49,805 nt of DNA from Leptolyngbya sp. FACHB-60 (GCF_014695775.1 NZ_JACJOX010000047.1:1-49805); one strand, 5' to 3'; counted from the stretch's first letter, positions 15,968 to 24,599 are shown. Translations and numbers: made by a program. Notes: generated by a model not told the origin, from the sequence alone.

Positions 15968-16156
15968 CTACACCACAAAATAGTTGAGGCTGCCTACGAC
16001 TACCACCAGAGCGCCCCAAATAACAGAGCCGAACAAGATCAGTCGTTTGGACTGATCCCAGTCTTGAGGAGAGGCGTAGGCTACGGGCACATACACCACC
16101 AGCACAAATGACATCAGAACCAGGGCAAACAGCGCGAGTTGAAACAGAATTACCAT
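15968..16156 (-). CDS. psbZ: Photosystem II protein PsbZ (Ycf9)
   Basis: A 62-residue thylakoid membrane subunit of photosystem II with two membrane helices (about 4-25 and 40-60) joined by the conserved YASPQDWDQSKRLI loop. PsbZ sits at the periphery of the PSII core near CP43 and helps stabilise the core and antenna contacts. The length and both helices match the family exactly. Start ATG at 16156. It is the first gene of a psbZ-ribH unit and is divergent from the nucleotidyltransferase fusion gene 148 bp away. Confidence 0.96.
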   Translation of the reverse strand: MVILFQLALFALVLMSFVLVVYVPVAYASPQDWDQSKRLILFGSVIWGALVVVVGSLNYFVV

Positions 16157-16304
16157 GGGTTTATATTTGCTCTCTCAAACACAGCAGCGGAGACGGCGGT
16201 GAACAACCTGATCAGCCCAGGCTAACAGCCACACTACCCTAACCAGTACGCTATCAGAAAGAGGCCCCGCCGGAAAGTATGGCCCTAAAAAAGGCCCGAA
16301 ATTT

Positions 16305-19079
16305 ATGGACTTAGTCCTTTGCCACACCACTGCCGATTTTGACACCCTAGGGGCTGCCGTGGGGCTGGCACGCCTACAGCCAGGACGGCGTATTGTGCTG
16401 ACCGGAGGCTGCCATCCGACGGTGCAACGATTTTTGGCCCTCCACCGTGACGAGTATCCGCTGATTGAGCGGCGAGCGGTAGATCCAAGTCAGATTAATC
16501 GCCTCACTTTGGTCGATGCTCAGCAGCGCGATCGCTTTGGCCCAGCAGCCGATTGGATTACCCAGGCCGAACACAACCAGGTGCCCATCGAGATCTACGA
16601 TCACCATCCCACGAGTGCCGAGACGGTGCAGGCCCAGGAGACAATGATTGAGGCTGTGGGAGCAGCCACCACTCTAGTTGTGGAGTCCCTACAACAACAA
16701 AAGATTGAGCCAAGCGTCGCTGAAGCTACAGTCATGGCCCTGGGCATTCACGTCGATACCGGTTCGCTGCTGTATGAGGGGGCGACGGCGCGGGATGCCT
16801 CTGCTCTAGCCTGGCTGATGGCCCATGGGGCCAGCCTCGCGATTATTGCCGACTTTGTAGAACCAGGACTGAGCCCCACTCTGCAGGGGTTATTGACCGA
16901 GGCCATGGCCTCCCTCCACGTAGAGGCAGTGGGGGGCCACGCGTTGGCTTGGGTATTGCTGCGGGTTGACGGGTATGTGCCGGGTTTGTCGGGGCTGGCA
17001 GAGCGACTGATATCCCTAGTCGATGCTGATGCACTGCTATTTGGGGCCCACTACGCCGCTAAGGAAGAAGCGGACGCCGATGGGTTGGCAGACAGCGATC
17101 TATCCGACCCATCGCTGGGGATTCAAAAACTCACGTTGATTGGCCGAGCCCGAGGCCGAGTGAGCGCTCACCTCGACTGGGGCACGGTGCTGACTGCCTT
17201 GGGCGGCGGTGGGCATGCTGCGGCTGCCTCGGCCAATCTTACGACGGAGGACCCCTTAGGGACAGTGCAGGAGGTCATGGCGGCGGTGCGATCGCACTTA
17301 CCCCGCCAGCCCACCGCCCGCGACCTGATGTCGTCGCCGGTACGCACCATTCGCCCCGACACCACGATCCACGAGGCCCAGCGGATTTTGCTGCGCTACG
17401 GCCATTCGGGTTTGTCGGTGGTCGATGAGGGCGATCGCCTGGTCGGCATCATCTCCCGCCGCGATCTGGATCTGGCACTCCACCACGGTTTTAGCCACGC
17501 TCCGGTCAAGGGCTATATGGCTACTAACCTCAAAACCATTGTCCCTGACACCCCCCTCACCGAGATCGAGCACCTGATGGTGACCTACGACATTGGTCGC
17601 CTGCCGGTGCTGCACCAGAGAGCGCTAGTTGGCATCGTTACCCGCACTGACCTGCTACGTCACCTGCACCAGGGGCAGCCCTCTCCCTCGGCCCAACCTG
17701 CTCTGCTAGACCCGCCTGCCGCCATTACCTTACAGCGAGCTTTGGAGGCTAGTCTGTCGTCTGTCTTGCAGGACATTTTGCAGCAAATCACCGCTGCTGC
17801 CGAGGAGCGAGGCTGGCACCTCTACCTGGTGGGCGGCGCGGTGCGCGATCTGCTGATCTGCACCGATTCAATTTCAGCGGCTCTACCGGACCTCGATTTA
17901 GTAGTTGATGGGTTCTTCAGCACGGCTCAAGTAGGGGCTGGCGTTGACCTGGCGACCGTGATCAAGGAACGGTTTCCAGAGGTCGATTTACAGGTGCATG
18001 GGCGCTTTCAAACGGCGTCGCTGGTCTGGCGCAAAGAGTTAGACCATCCCCTGGCCGGACTGATGATTGACATTGCCACCGCCCGCACGGAGTTTTACCC
18101 CTACCCCGCCGCCAATCCCGAAGTCGAAGCTAGCTCCATTCAGCAAGACCTCTACCGTCGCGACTTTACGATCAATGCTCTAGCGTTGCGGCTCACCAAT
18201 CCTGGGTCTGGGCAGCTGCTTGACTACTTTGGCGGTCTCATTGACCTGCGCCAGGGCACCATTCGAGTGCTGCATGCCAACAGCTTTATTGAAGACCCAA
18301 CCCGCATCTACCGAGCGGTGCGCTTTGCGGTGCGGCTAGGGTTTAGCCTTGACGCCCAGACCGAAGGCTATATTCACCACGCCATGGCCAGCGGTGTCTA
18401 CAGCCAAATGCAGCACCAGATGCGGCGAGCCCCGGCCCTACAGGTGCGGCTCAAAAACGAGCTGAAATACATTCTTGAGGCACCCTACTGGCAATCAGCG
18501 CTAACTTTGCTAGACCAGCTTGGGGCCCTGCGCTGTCTCCACAGTGAGCTGACCATGACCCCAGCCCTATGGCAGCAGCTGCGACGCCTCAGCCGCTGGA
18601 CCAAGCACTTTGGCTGGCCCGAGTTGGGACCGCCCTGGTTGCTGCGGCTACAGGGGCTGCTGGCCGCCATACCGGCTATGGCGCGATCGCCCCTGGCCAC
18701 CCATTTACAGCTGCCCGATCGCGCCATTGAGCGTCTGACCCACCTCGATCAATGGGAACAGCAGTGGCAAATCCTGGTGGCCAACGAGCCCGCCCCCAGC
18801 CAGCTATATGCGGCCTTTAGTCAAGCTGATCTTCCTACTCACCTGCTCATCAGTGCTCGCCATCCTCGGCAGCTGGGCTCTGCCCTGTGGCGTTACCTCA
18901 TGCAGTGGGCTTCCACTGCGCCCCTGATCGACGGTGACCAGCTCAAAACCCTGGGCTATCGTCCCGGCCCCAGTTTTAGGCCTATGCTGGAGGCGCTGTT
19001 TGCCGCTCAGCTTGACGGTGCGATCGCAACCCAGTCCGACGCGATCGCCTTTCTAGAGCAGCACTATCCTCAATGCTAA
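16305..19079 (+). CDS. DHH phosphoesterase-CBS-tRNA nucleotidyltransferase fusion
   Basis: 924 residues in four modules. A DHH/DHHA1 phosphoesterase (about 1-325) has DFDTLGAA, LVDAQQRD, IYDHHPTSAE, GIHVDTGSLLY and glycine-rich GGGGHAAAASAN. Two CBS domains (about 335-450) follow. The class II nucleotidyltransferase head (about 495-620) has YLVGGAVRDLL, PDLDLVV and YRRDFTINALAL. The RNA-binding neck (about 640-720) has EDPTRIYRAVRFAVRLGF. The C-terminal part adds 3' CCA, CC or A to tRNA. Aquifex, Deinococcus and Synechocystis split this job between CC-adding and A-adding enzymes, and long DHH/CBS-bearing forms belong to that set, so this could be only one half. The DHH part may hydrolyse a phosphodiester; CBS domains suggest adenine-nucleotide control. 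Start is the ATG at 16305. Confidence 0.88.
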   Translation: MDLVLCHTTADFDTLGAAVGLARLQPGRRIVLTGGCHPTVQRFLALHRDEYPLIERRAVDPSQINRLTLVDAQQRDRFGPAADWITQAEHNQVPIEIYDHHPTSAETVQAQETMIEAVGAATTLVVESLQQQKIEPSVAEATVMALGIHVDTGSLLYEGATARDASALAWLMAHGASLAIIADFVEPGLSPTLQGLLTEAMASLHVEAVGGHALAWVLLRVDGYVPGLSGLAERLISLVDADALLFGAHYAAKEEADADGLADSDLSDPSLGIQKLTLIGRARGRVSAHLDWGTVLTALGGGGHAAAASANLTTEDPLGTVQEVMAAVRSHLPRQPTARDLMSSPVRTIRPDTTIHEAQRILLRYGHSGLSVVDEGDRLVGIISRRDLDLALHHGFSHAPVKGYMATNLKTIVPDTPLTEIEHLMVTYDIGRLPVLHQRALVGIVTRTDLLRHLHQGQPSPSAQPALLDPPAAITLQRALEASLSSVLQDILQQITAAAEERGWHLYLVGGAVRDLLICTDSISAALPDLDLVVDGFFSTAQVGAGVDLATVIKERFPEVDLQVHGRFQTASLVWRKELDHPLAGLMIDIATARTEFYPYPAANPEVEASSIQQDLYRRDFTINALALRLTNPGSGQLLDYFGGLIDLRQGTIRVLHANSFIEDPTRIYRAVRFAVRLGFSLDAQTEGYIHHAMASGVYSQMQHQMRRAPALQVRLKNELKYILEAPYWQSALTLLDQLGALRCLHSELTMTPALWQQLRRLSRWTKHFGWPELGPPWLLRLQGLLAAIPAMARSPLATHLQLPDRAIERLTHLDQWEQQWQILVANEPAPSQLYAAFSQADLPTHLLISARHPRQLGSALWRYLMQWASTAPLIDGDQLKTLGYRPGPSFRPMLEALFAAQLDGAIATQSDAIAFLEQHYPQC

Positions 19080-19162
19080 GGGAGCACAAGCTACTGCCAC
19101 CTCTCCCCCGTCGGATGAAGAAAGGGGTAGAGTGGCAAAGATCATTGACTCCCTCTGCTTTT

Positions 19163-20665
19163 ATGACCCTAGCCGTGGGCACTGCCCTGCAAAATGGCAC
19201 CTACGTGATCGATGCGTGGGTGGCTGACGATGCCGTTGGCCCTGTCTATCTAGCGATGGATGTGTCTAAGGGGCAGTGGATACAGCTGCGCATTTTGGGC
19301 AGTCGTAGTCCAGAAAACTTGCCCGATGCCCCACAGCGACAGTTGTTTTATCAGTACCTCGACCAGGTTAATAGTCTTAAACAGGCTGCATTTCCAGCAC
19401 GCTTGGGGGGGTTTGAAGAAGAGGGCGTTTGCTATCAAACCCTGGCCAGCCCCCCCGGCACCCCCCTCGATCGCCTGATGACTGAGGCCGGTTCCCTCGC
19501 ACCTCGCACCAGCATGGCTATCATCCAGCGCCTTGTAGAAGCCTTTGAGATGCTTTACCCCCTGGGCTGGGCTGGGCTGCGATTGACCCCTGACCAGGTG
19601 TGGTACGAGCTACAAGAAGAAATCCTCACGTTTACGGGCTTTGATTTACCCCCCGCCATCCCCTACTCCACCGACAAAGAACAAGTGCCCTTAGAAGAAT
19701 CAGCCATGGTGCGCGGGCTTACCCACCTGCTGTACTTTTTGCTAACTGGCCAGCGGGCTGAAGCTACCAACGCTCCCTTGGCAGTGGAGGTTCGTCGTCG
19801 CCACCCCGATCTACCCACTGCTGTCGATACGGTCTTGGCCCTGGGCAGCCCCAGGCTTTTGAACGGGGCCACGCCCACCTTAGCACCGCTGCCCACCGTT
19901 ACCCTGGCGGAGTGGAAAGCCCTCCTGCCGCCCCTCGAACAGCTACCATCGACACCAGCACCCAGGGCAGTACCCCAGCCCTTCACTCGCCCCGCAACTA
20001 GGGCAGTATTTAACCAATCTGACCCTGGAGCCCAACCCCAAACGACCATTGACTATCCTGCGCAGGCCAGAGCCCCTGTTGGCACGACCCAGCCTCACCG
20101 CCGTTCGCTACCAATGCTGGCTTTGGTAACGACTGGGCTAATGGCCACGGCCAGTGGATTAGGATTTGGCCTCTATGCCCGGCTTCAGCCCGCTAGCTCT
20201 GCCAGCCAGGAGCTCCTCAGTCCCAATCAGTCGTTTCCTCCCCTACCCGACTGGGATGGCGACGACCTCTGGCAGCCCTGGGCTGACACTCCAGCCCAGC
20301 GCGATCGCCCCGACTACAGCAACACGCCACCGCCGGGGTCAGCGCCAGTACCTGACTTTGCCCCTGACCCCCAAGAACCTGCGGCCCCGCCCCCAGCGGT
20401 GCCCCAGCCTGAAAATGTCCCTGAGCCTGTGCCTGAATTTATTCCTGAACCCGTGGAAGACTGGGAGCCAGTAGCCCCCCAGCCCGAACCCGAGTTTGAA
20501 CCCATATTCCCTAGTGACCCGGCACGACTGCCGGTTGAACCCGCTCGGGCACCGCAGCCGCTGCCCGCCCCAGTTCCTGTAGAGCCCGCTCCGGCGGAGG
20601 GAGCAGCCCCACCACCCCTAGCTCCACCGCTTCAGCCACCGGCCCCGGCTCCGTCCTCTAGCTAG
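19163..20665 (+). CDS. Membrane pseudokinase with proline-rich tail
   Basis: About 500 residues from the ATG at 19163; the longer frame would overlap the previous gene by 7 bp and lacks kinase-like sequence. The N-terminal 260 residues follow a Hanks-type kinase layout (VGTALQNGTYVIDAW, GPVYLAMD) but every catalytic motif is lost. The VAIK Lys position reads IQLRIL, the HRDLKPxN loop reads LRLTPDQVWY, and the DFG position reads TGFDL. A membrane helix (LPMLALVTTGLMATASGLGFGLYA, near residues 315-338) separates it from a 150-residue periplasmic tail rich in Pro, Glu and Ala. It should not phosphorylate; a scaffold or allosteric role is inferred. It begins a co-directional run with DUF6825-like, ABC1-kinase and PP2C genes. 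Confidence 0.7.
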   Translation: MTLAVGTALQNGTYVIDAWVADDAVGPVYLAMDVSKGQWIQLRILGSRSPENLPDAPQRQLFYQYLDQVNSLKQAAFPARLGGFEEEGVCYQTLASPPGTPLDRLMTEAGSLAPRTSMAIIQRLVEAFEMLYPLGWAGLRLTPDQVWYELQEEILTFTGFDLPPAIPYSTDKEQVPLEESAMVRGLTHLLYFLLTGQRAEATNAPLAVEVRRRHPDLPTAVDTVLALGSPRLLNGATPTLAPLPTVTLAEWKALLPPLEQLPSTPAPRAVPQPFTRPATRAVFNQSDPGAQPQTTIDYPAQARAPVGTTQPHRRSLPMLALVTTGLMATASGLGFGLYARLQPASSASQELLSPNQSFPPLPDWDGDDLWQPWADTPAQRDRPDYSNTPPPGSAPVPDFAPDPQEPAAPPPAVPQPENVPEPVPEFIPEPVEDWEPVAPQPEPEFEPIFPSDPARLPVEPARAPQPLPAPVPVEPAPAEGAAPPPLAPPLQPPAPAPSSS

Positions 20666-20788
20666 ACGGTTTGCTAAATAAACCAAAACTTAACCCAATA
20701 TCCGCCCAGTGCTAGAGGAATAAGGACGTTATAATTCTCTACAGTTAAACGAATTCTGTTACATCACCCGTTTTCCCTGAGGTTTGCC

Positions 20789-21118
20789 ATGAGTAGCCCC
20801 GTGCTGCATGCGTTTTATGTTGGCCGCGCCCTAGCCGATGCGGTTAATGAGCGCGCCGAGCGGTTGTTGACCGATGGATTGAGCCTGGTGGGTAAGTTTG
20901 ACGCCGAACAGCGGGAACACTTTCGCCAGTTCACGGAAGAAGTAATGGCTCGGGCTCAGCAAGCAGAGGCGGAAGCTGGGGAACCCTACATGGGAAGCAC
21001 AGCATCAGCTGCGCCAGGCTCAGTCACCGATTTACAAGCCACTATTGACACTCTGCGAGCCGAAATTGCCCAGGTGAGAGTTGCCTTGCAGCAGTATCGG
21101 GCTACTTCCCAGGTTTAA
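20789..21118 (+). CDS. DUF6825-like conserved cyanobacterial protein
   Basis: A 109-residue protein with an N-terminal helix-rich block (VLHAFYVGRALADAVNERAERLLTD, VGKFDAEQREHFRQFTEEVMARA) and a C-terminal coiled coil (DLQATIDTLRAEIAQVRVALQQ), joined by an Ala/Ser linker. The first block matches a small family found across cyanobacteria and chloroplasts, which I believe is DUF6825. Biochemical function is not known. A GAGG lies 8 nt upstream of the ATG at 20789. It is 102 bp before the ABC1-kinase gene in the same direction. Confidence 0.65.
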   Translation: MSSPVLHAFYVGRALADAVNERAERLLTDGLSLVGKFDAEQREHFRQFTEEVMARAQQAEAEAGEPYMGSTASAAPGSVTDLQATIDTLRAEIAQVRVALQQYRATSQV

Positions 21119-21220
21119 ACACTGTTTTGGCTCTATGCCAGGGCTGAGTCTGCTGGGGCTGTTGCCCGAGGCTGTATTGGTCTATAAGTTGCTGCCATCC
21201 CTTCTGTTCTAGGAATCTGA

Positions 21221-23104
21221 GTGTCTGCTGTTTCTGACTCCTCCGCATCGGCCAAGCGGCCTTCTCCTCTCGACAACGGCGAGGGTAACTTAAGCTATGT
21301 TGAAGGCATGCATGGCAGCTTAAATACCTCAGGTTTCGAAGCACCCCTAGACGGAGCTGAGCCCGTTCCACTAGCCCTAGCCAGCACAGCAAGTCTGGCC
21401 GCTGCTGCTGGTGAAAAGACCCCGCCTTTCCGCCAAGACTCCTACCGCTGGAACCAGGGCCGATACTCCCGTCAGCGTCGGTTTGTCGATATTTGGGGTT
21501 TTGTGCTCCGGCTTTTGTGGGCCCGGTGGCTCTACGGCAAGGCTTGGAGCTACGGTGGCACCATCACCGCTGAGGCTCAGACAGTCCGGCGACGAGAGCT
21601 GGCCGTTTGGATTCGCGAAACCTTACTCGATTTAGGCCCAACCTTCATTAAGGTGGGGCAGCTTTTCTCGACCCGTGCTGATATTTTCCCCATTGAGTTT
21701 GTGGAGGAATTGTCGAAGCTTCAAGATCGGGTGCCGGCCTTTAGCTATGAGCAGGCCCGCGACATTATCGAGGCTGACCTGGGCAAGCCCATCCACACCC
21801 TTTACCGCACCTTTGATCCGATTCCACTGGCGGCAGCGAGCCTGGGGCAGGTGCATCGGGCTCAGACGCACAGCGGCGATGAGGTAGTGGTAAAGGTGCA
21901 GCGTCCGGGGCTGCGATCGCTCTTCACCATCGACCTATCTATTCTCAAAGGCATCGCCCGCTACTTTCAAAACCACCCTAGCTGGGGCAAAGGCCGTGAC
22001 TGGCTAGGCATCTATGAAGAGTGCTGCCGCATTCTGTGGGAGGAGATCGATTATCTCAATGAAGGCCGCAATGCCGATACCTTTCGTCGCAACTTTCGCG
22101 GCGAAGACTGGGTCAATGTGCCCCGCGTCTTCTGGCGGTTGACTTCCTCTCGAGTGGTCACCCTGGAGTATATGCCCGGCATCAAGATTAGCCACTACGA
22201 TGCCCTTGAAGCCGCTGGGTTAGACCGTAAGCGCCTAGCCCGATTGGGAGCTCAAGCGTATCTACACCAGCTATTAAACAACGGCTTTTTCCACGCTGAC
22301 CCCCACCCGGGCAACATTGCTGTTAGCCTCGACGGGTCACTGATCTTCTACGATTTTGGCATGATGGGCCAGGTGCAGCCGATGACTCGCCAACGGCTGA
22401 TGAGCACGTTCATGGGAGTCGCCCGGCGCGATGCCGGACAGGTAATGGATTCCCTGGTGGAACTGGGGGCACTGGCGCAAATTGACGACATGAGCCCGGT
22501 ACGTCGCTCTATCCAATACATTTTGGATAACTTTATGGACAAACCCTTTGAGGAACAGTCCATCAATGCCATCAGCGATGACCTTTACGCTGTCGCCTAC
22601 GATCAGCCTTTTCGTTTTCCGGCCACCTTTACGTTTGTGATGCGGGCGTTTTCTACCTTGGAAGGGGTAGGTAAAGGGCTCGACCCCGAGTTTAACTTTA
22701 TGGAAGCGGCTAGGCCGTTTGCTGCACAGCTTATGTCTAATGGCAACCCGACCGATGGAGCTAACAGTTTGCTGGGAGAACTCAGCCGCCAGGCCGCCCA
22801 AGTCAGCACCTCTGCCCTGGGGCTACCCCGACGCATTGAAGACACCCTTGACAAACTAGAGCGCGGCGACATTCGCGTACGAGTGCGATCGATCGAGACC
22901 GATCGCGCCCTGCGCCGGATGAGTGGGGTGACGATGGCCAACAACTATGCCATTTTGGTGGGGGCGTTTACCCTTTCGGCAACAGTACTGTTACTATCGG
23001 AGTTTGTTTGGCTGGCCCTAGTACCTGGAGTGCTGGCGGTAGGCACTGGAATCGCGTTTTTGCGAGCGATGCTTCAGGTCAACCGGGCCGATCGTTTGCC
23101 TTAA
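21221..23104 (+). CDS. ABC1/UbiB-family atypical kinase
   Basis: 627 residues starting at a GTG (21221); an in-frame ATG at 21302 is an alternative. After a variable 110-residue N-terminus comes the ABC1K core. It has the family-specific KxGQ motif (IKVGQLFSTRADIFP, near residue 145), the alanine-rich nucleotide loop AAASLGQVHRA that replaces the glycine loop, the catalytic Lys in VVVKVQRPG, EIDYLNEGRNAD, HADPHPGNIA (near 357) and metal-binding YDFGMMG. Two membrane helices end the protein (about 570-615). Cyanobacterial and plastid ABC1Ks act in prenylquinone metabolism, plastoglobule or thylakoid lipids, and high-light tolerance; the substrate is not known here. The PP2C gene follows after 20 bp, so an operon is likely. 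Confidence 0.88.
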   Translation: MSAVSDSSASAKRPSPLDNGEGNLSYVEGMHGSLNTSGFEAPLDGAEPVPLALASTASLAAAAGEKTPPFRQDSYRWNQGRYSRQRRFVDIWGFVLRLLWARWLYGKAWSYGGTITAEAQTVRRRELAVWIRETLLDLGPTFIKVGQLFSTRADIFPIEFVEELSKLQDRVPAFSYEQARDIIEADLGKPIHTLYRTFDPIPLAAASLGQVHRAQTHSGDEVVVKVQRPGLRSLFTIDLSILKGIARYFQNHPSWGKGRDWLGIYEECCRILWEEIDYLNEGRNADTFRRNFRGEDWVNVPRVFWRLTSSRVVTLEYMPGIKISHYDALEAAGLDRKRLARLGAQAYLHQLLNNGFFHADPHPGNIAVSLDGSLIFYDFGMMGQVQPMTRQRLMSTFMGVARRDAGQVMDSLVELGALAQIDDMSPVRRSIQYILDNFMDKPFEEQSINAISDDLYAVAYDQPFRFPATFTFVMRAFSTLEGVGKGLDPEFNFMEAARPFAAQLMSNGNPTDGANSLLGELSRQAAQVSTSALGLPRRIEDTLDKLERGDIRVRVRSIETDRALRRMSGVTMANNYAILVGAFTLSATVLLLSEFVWLALVPGVLAVGTGIAFLRAMLQVNRADRLP

Positions 23105-23124
23105 TGGTTTAGCCCAAATTTGCT

Positions 23125-23880
23125 ATGGTGGATTGTGTTTTTTCAGGGTTATCGGATCCGGGCCTGCTGCGCACCAGCAACCAGGATGATTATTACATCG
23201 ACCCTGAGGGACGATTTTTTATTGTGGCAGACGGCATGGGCGGGCATGCCGGGGGGCAGGAAGCTAGCCGCTTGGCCACTGCCGCTATTAAGACCTTTTT
23301 GCAGCAGCATTGGCATGGAGAGCTAGCCACGGTCCAGCTTCTAGAGCAAGCCCTGCGTCAAGCCAACAACGCCATTCTCGACGACCAGAGGCGTCACCCT
23401 GAACGAGCCGACATGGGGACTACTGTGGTGTTGGTCACCTTTCGCGACAGCGACCCGCAACCCTGGTGCGCCCATGTTGGCGACTCTCGCCTCTACCGTT
23501 TGCGGGGCCATCACTTAGAGCAGCTCACCGAAGACCATACCTGGATTGCCAAAGCTATTCGAGCGGGTGAGGTCAGCTCAGCCCAATCGCGCAGCCACCC
23601 GTGGCGACATGTGCTGTCTCAGTGTCTAGGACGCGACGACCTCACCGAAATTGATATTCAGCCTATTGAGGTGCACAGTGGCGATCGCCTACTGCTGTGC
23701 AGCGACGGTCTCACCGAAGAATTATCGGATCATCTCATTGCCTCTCACCTCAAGTCGATTCGCGCTTGCGAGGCAGCGGCCACTGCCCTAGTTAATTCTG
23801 CTAAACAGCGGGGGGGCCGCGACAACATTACGGTTGTGGTCGTGAATTTGTCAGCACCGCCTAACGGCGCTGACAGCTAG
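23125..23880 (+). CDS. PP2C-type Ser/Thr protein phosphatase
   Basis: A 251-residue metal-dependent (PPM) phosphatase that removes phosphate from Ser/Thr. All core motifs are present: RTSNQDDYY, VADGMGGHAGGQEAS with metal-binding Asp, ADMGTTVV, HVGDSRLYRL, LLLCSDGLTEELSD and GGRDNITVVVV. The size is that of the compact cyanobacterial and bacterial enzymes such as PphA, which dephosphorylates PII. It starts only 20 bp after the ABC1-kinase gene, so the two are probably co-expressed and may act on the same proteins. A bulged hairpin with a short T-run follows at 23897. Confidence 0.92.
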   Translation: MVDCVFSGLSDPGLLRTSNQDDYYIDPEGRFFIVADGMGGHAGGQEASRLATAAIKTFLQQHWHGELATVQLLEQALRQANNAILDDQRRHPERADMGTTVVLVTFRDSDPQPWCAHVGDSRLYRLRGHHLEQLTEDHTWIAKAIRAGEVSSAQSRSHPWRHVLSQCLGRDDLTEIDIQPIEVHSGDRLLLCSDGLTEELSDHLIASHLKSIRACEAAATALVNSAKQRGGRDNITVVVVNLSAPPNGADS

Positions 23881-23896
23881 TTCGGGCAACAATTTT

Positions 23897-23919
23897 ACCT
23901 GTCCAAAGGCAGGTCTTTT
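23897..23919 (+). terminator. Candidate terminator after the PP2C gene
   Basis: ACCTG.CC-AAA-GG.CAGGT forms a 7-bp stem with one bulged T, followed by CTTTT. It lies 16 bp past the PP2C stop codon. Confidence 0.5.
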
Positions 23920-23964
23920 GCCGACACTAGACTGACCCTTCAGGCGATGCAATTGGGTTATAGA

Positions 23965-24001
23965 CATCTCCAAAAGCCTCCATGAACGGAGGCTTGAGAT
24001 G
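23965..24001. repeat. Bulged inverted repeat
   Basis: CATCTC (23965-23970) pairs with GAGATG (23996-24001), and AAGCCTCC (23974-23981) pairs with GGAGGCTT (23988-23995), with a 3-nt bulge and 6-nt loop. The 14 bp in total are stable. No U-tract follows, so it may be a second terminator element or a structured RNA. Confidence 0.6.
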
Positions 24002-24158
24002 CTGTGACTACGCAGTAATGCGGTTTAAGCACCCTTGCACTAGCCCCGCCCCGGCTTAAACGAAGAATATATCAAGAAGTTTGCTCTGAGCATTTTTACT
24101 TAGCAGACATTGCTAAAAATTGTAAATTCTCTACCGGCAGATGACGGCTTGGGGACGA

Positions 24159-24216
24159 CTTGTTATATTCGCTAACAAGACCAGTAAGTGGATCTTTGTC
24201 AAATGATCGTTATAAT
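24159..24216 (+). promoter_or_regulatory. Candidate nblA promoter with inverted-repeat operator
   Basis: A perfect -10 TATAAT sits at 24211-24216. There is no good -35 at 17 bp (GTGGAT), which suggests activator dependence. A perfect inverted repeat CTTGTTA-N7-TAACAAG (24159-24179) is centred about 54 bp before the predicted start. It resembles but does not match the NtcA consensus (its TGT..ACA spacing is 11, not 10). Confidence 0.4.
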
Positions 24217-24404
24217 TTGTAAACCATTGCGCATTGGCCTCGGCCGGTACGGTGGTTACAACCTATTCCGGTAGAAAAGCCAGATGTGCTGGGATTGGTT
24301 TCCTTAAAGAAGCTAGCCCGTACATGAGGCCGTAACTCAGGCTCAGCGTGGTCGTTACAAACACTACTGGATTGTTGTTCTCTCTCTCTCTCAGGAGCAA
24401 ATCC

Positions 24405-24599
24405 ATGAACGAACCGATGCAACTCTCTTTGGAGCAACAGTTTAGTTTGAGGTCCTTTGAAACCCAGGTCGACAAAATGAGCCGGGAACAGGCTCAGCAG
24501 TTCCTAGTCAAGATGTATGAACAGATGATGATGCGAGAGACTATGTACAAGCATTTTCTCAAGCATGAATGGGGAATTGGGCCGAACCCTCAAATGTAG
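24405..24599 (+). CDS. nblA: Phycobilisome degradation protein NblA
   Basis: A 64-residue NblA. The protein binds phycobiliproteins and ClpC and directs phycobilisomes to proteolysis during nitrogen, sulfur or other starvation (bleaching). The sequence shows the family core: LSLEQQFSLRSFETQV, MSREQAQQFLVKMYEQMMMRE and HFLKHEWGI. It folds as a helical hairpin dimer. The ATG at 24405 is chosen because AGGAG lies 7 nt upstream and the family starts there, although the frame is open further 5'. The upstream region carries a perfect -10 box and an inverted repeat; NblA genes are normally strongly induced by starvation. Confidence 0.95.
   Translation: MNEPMQLSLEQQFSLRSFETQVDKMSREQAQQFLVKMYEQMMMRETMYKHFLKHEWGIGPNPQM

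Larger units (their letters stand above)
23881..24404. other. Intergenic region and nblA leader
   Basis: 524 bp without a protein gene. It contains a terminator for the PP2C gene (23897-23919), a strong bulged hairpin (23965-24001), a 7-bp inverted repeat (24159-24179) and a perfect TATAAT (24211-24216). Transcription from the latter would give nblA a leader of about 180 nt. Confidence 0.6.

Noticed and set aside
19073..19162. Longer N-terminus of the pseudokinase
   Set aside because: It would overlap the upstream gene and adds basic residues unlike the kinase-fold start; the ATG at 19163 fits the usual kinase N-terminus.
24184..24250. NtcA site (GTA-N8-TAC) near nblA
   Set aside because: Only GTA-N8-TTT or GTA-N7-TAC variants occur, with wrong spacing to the -10 box.
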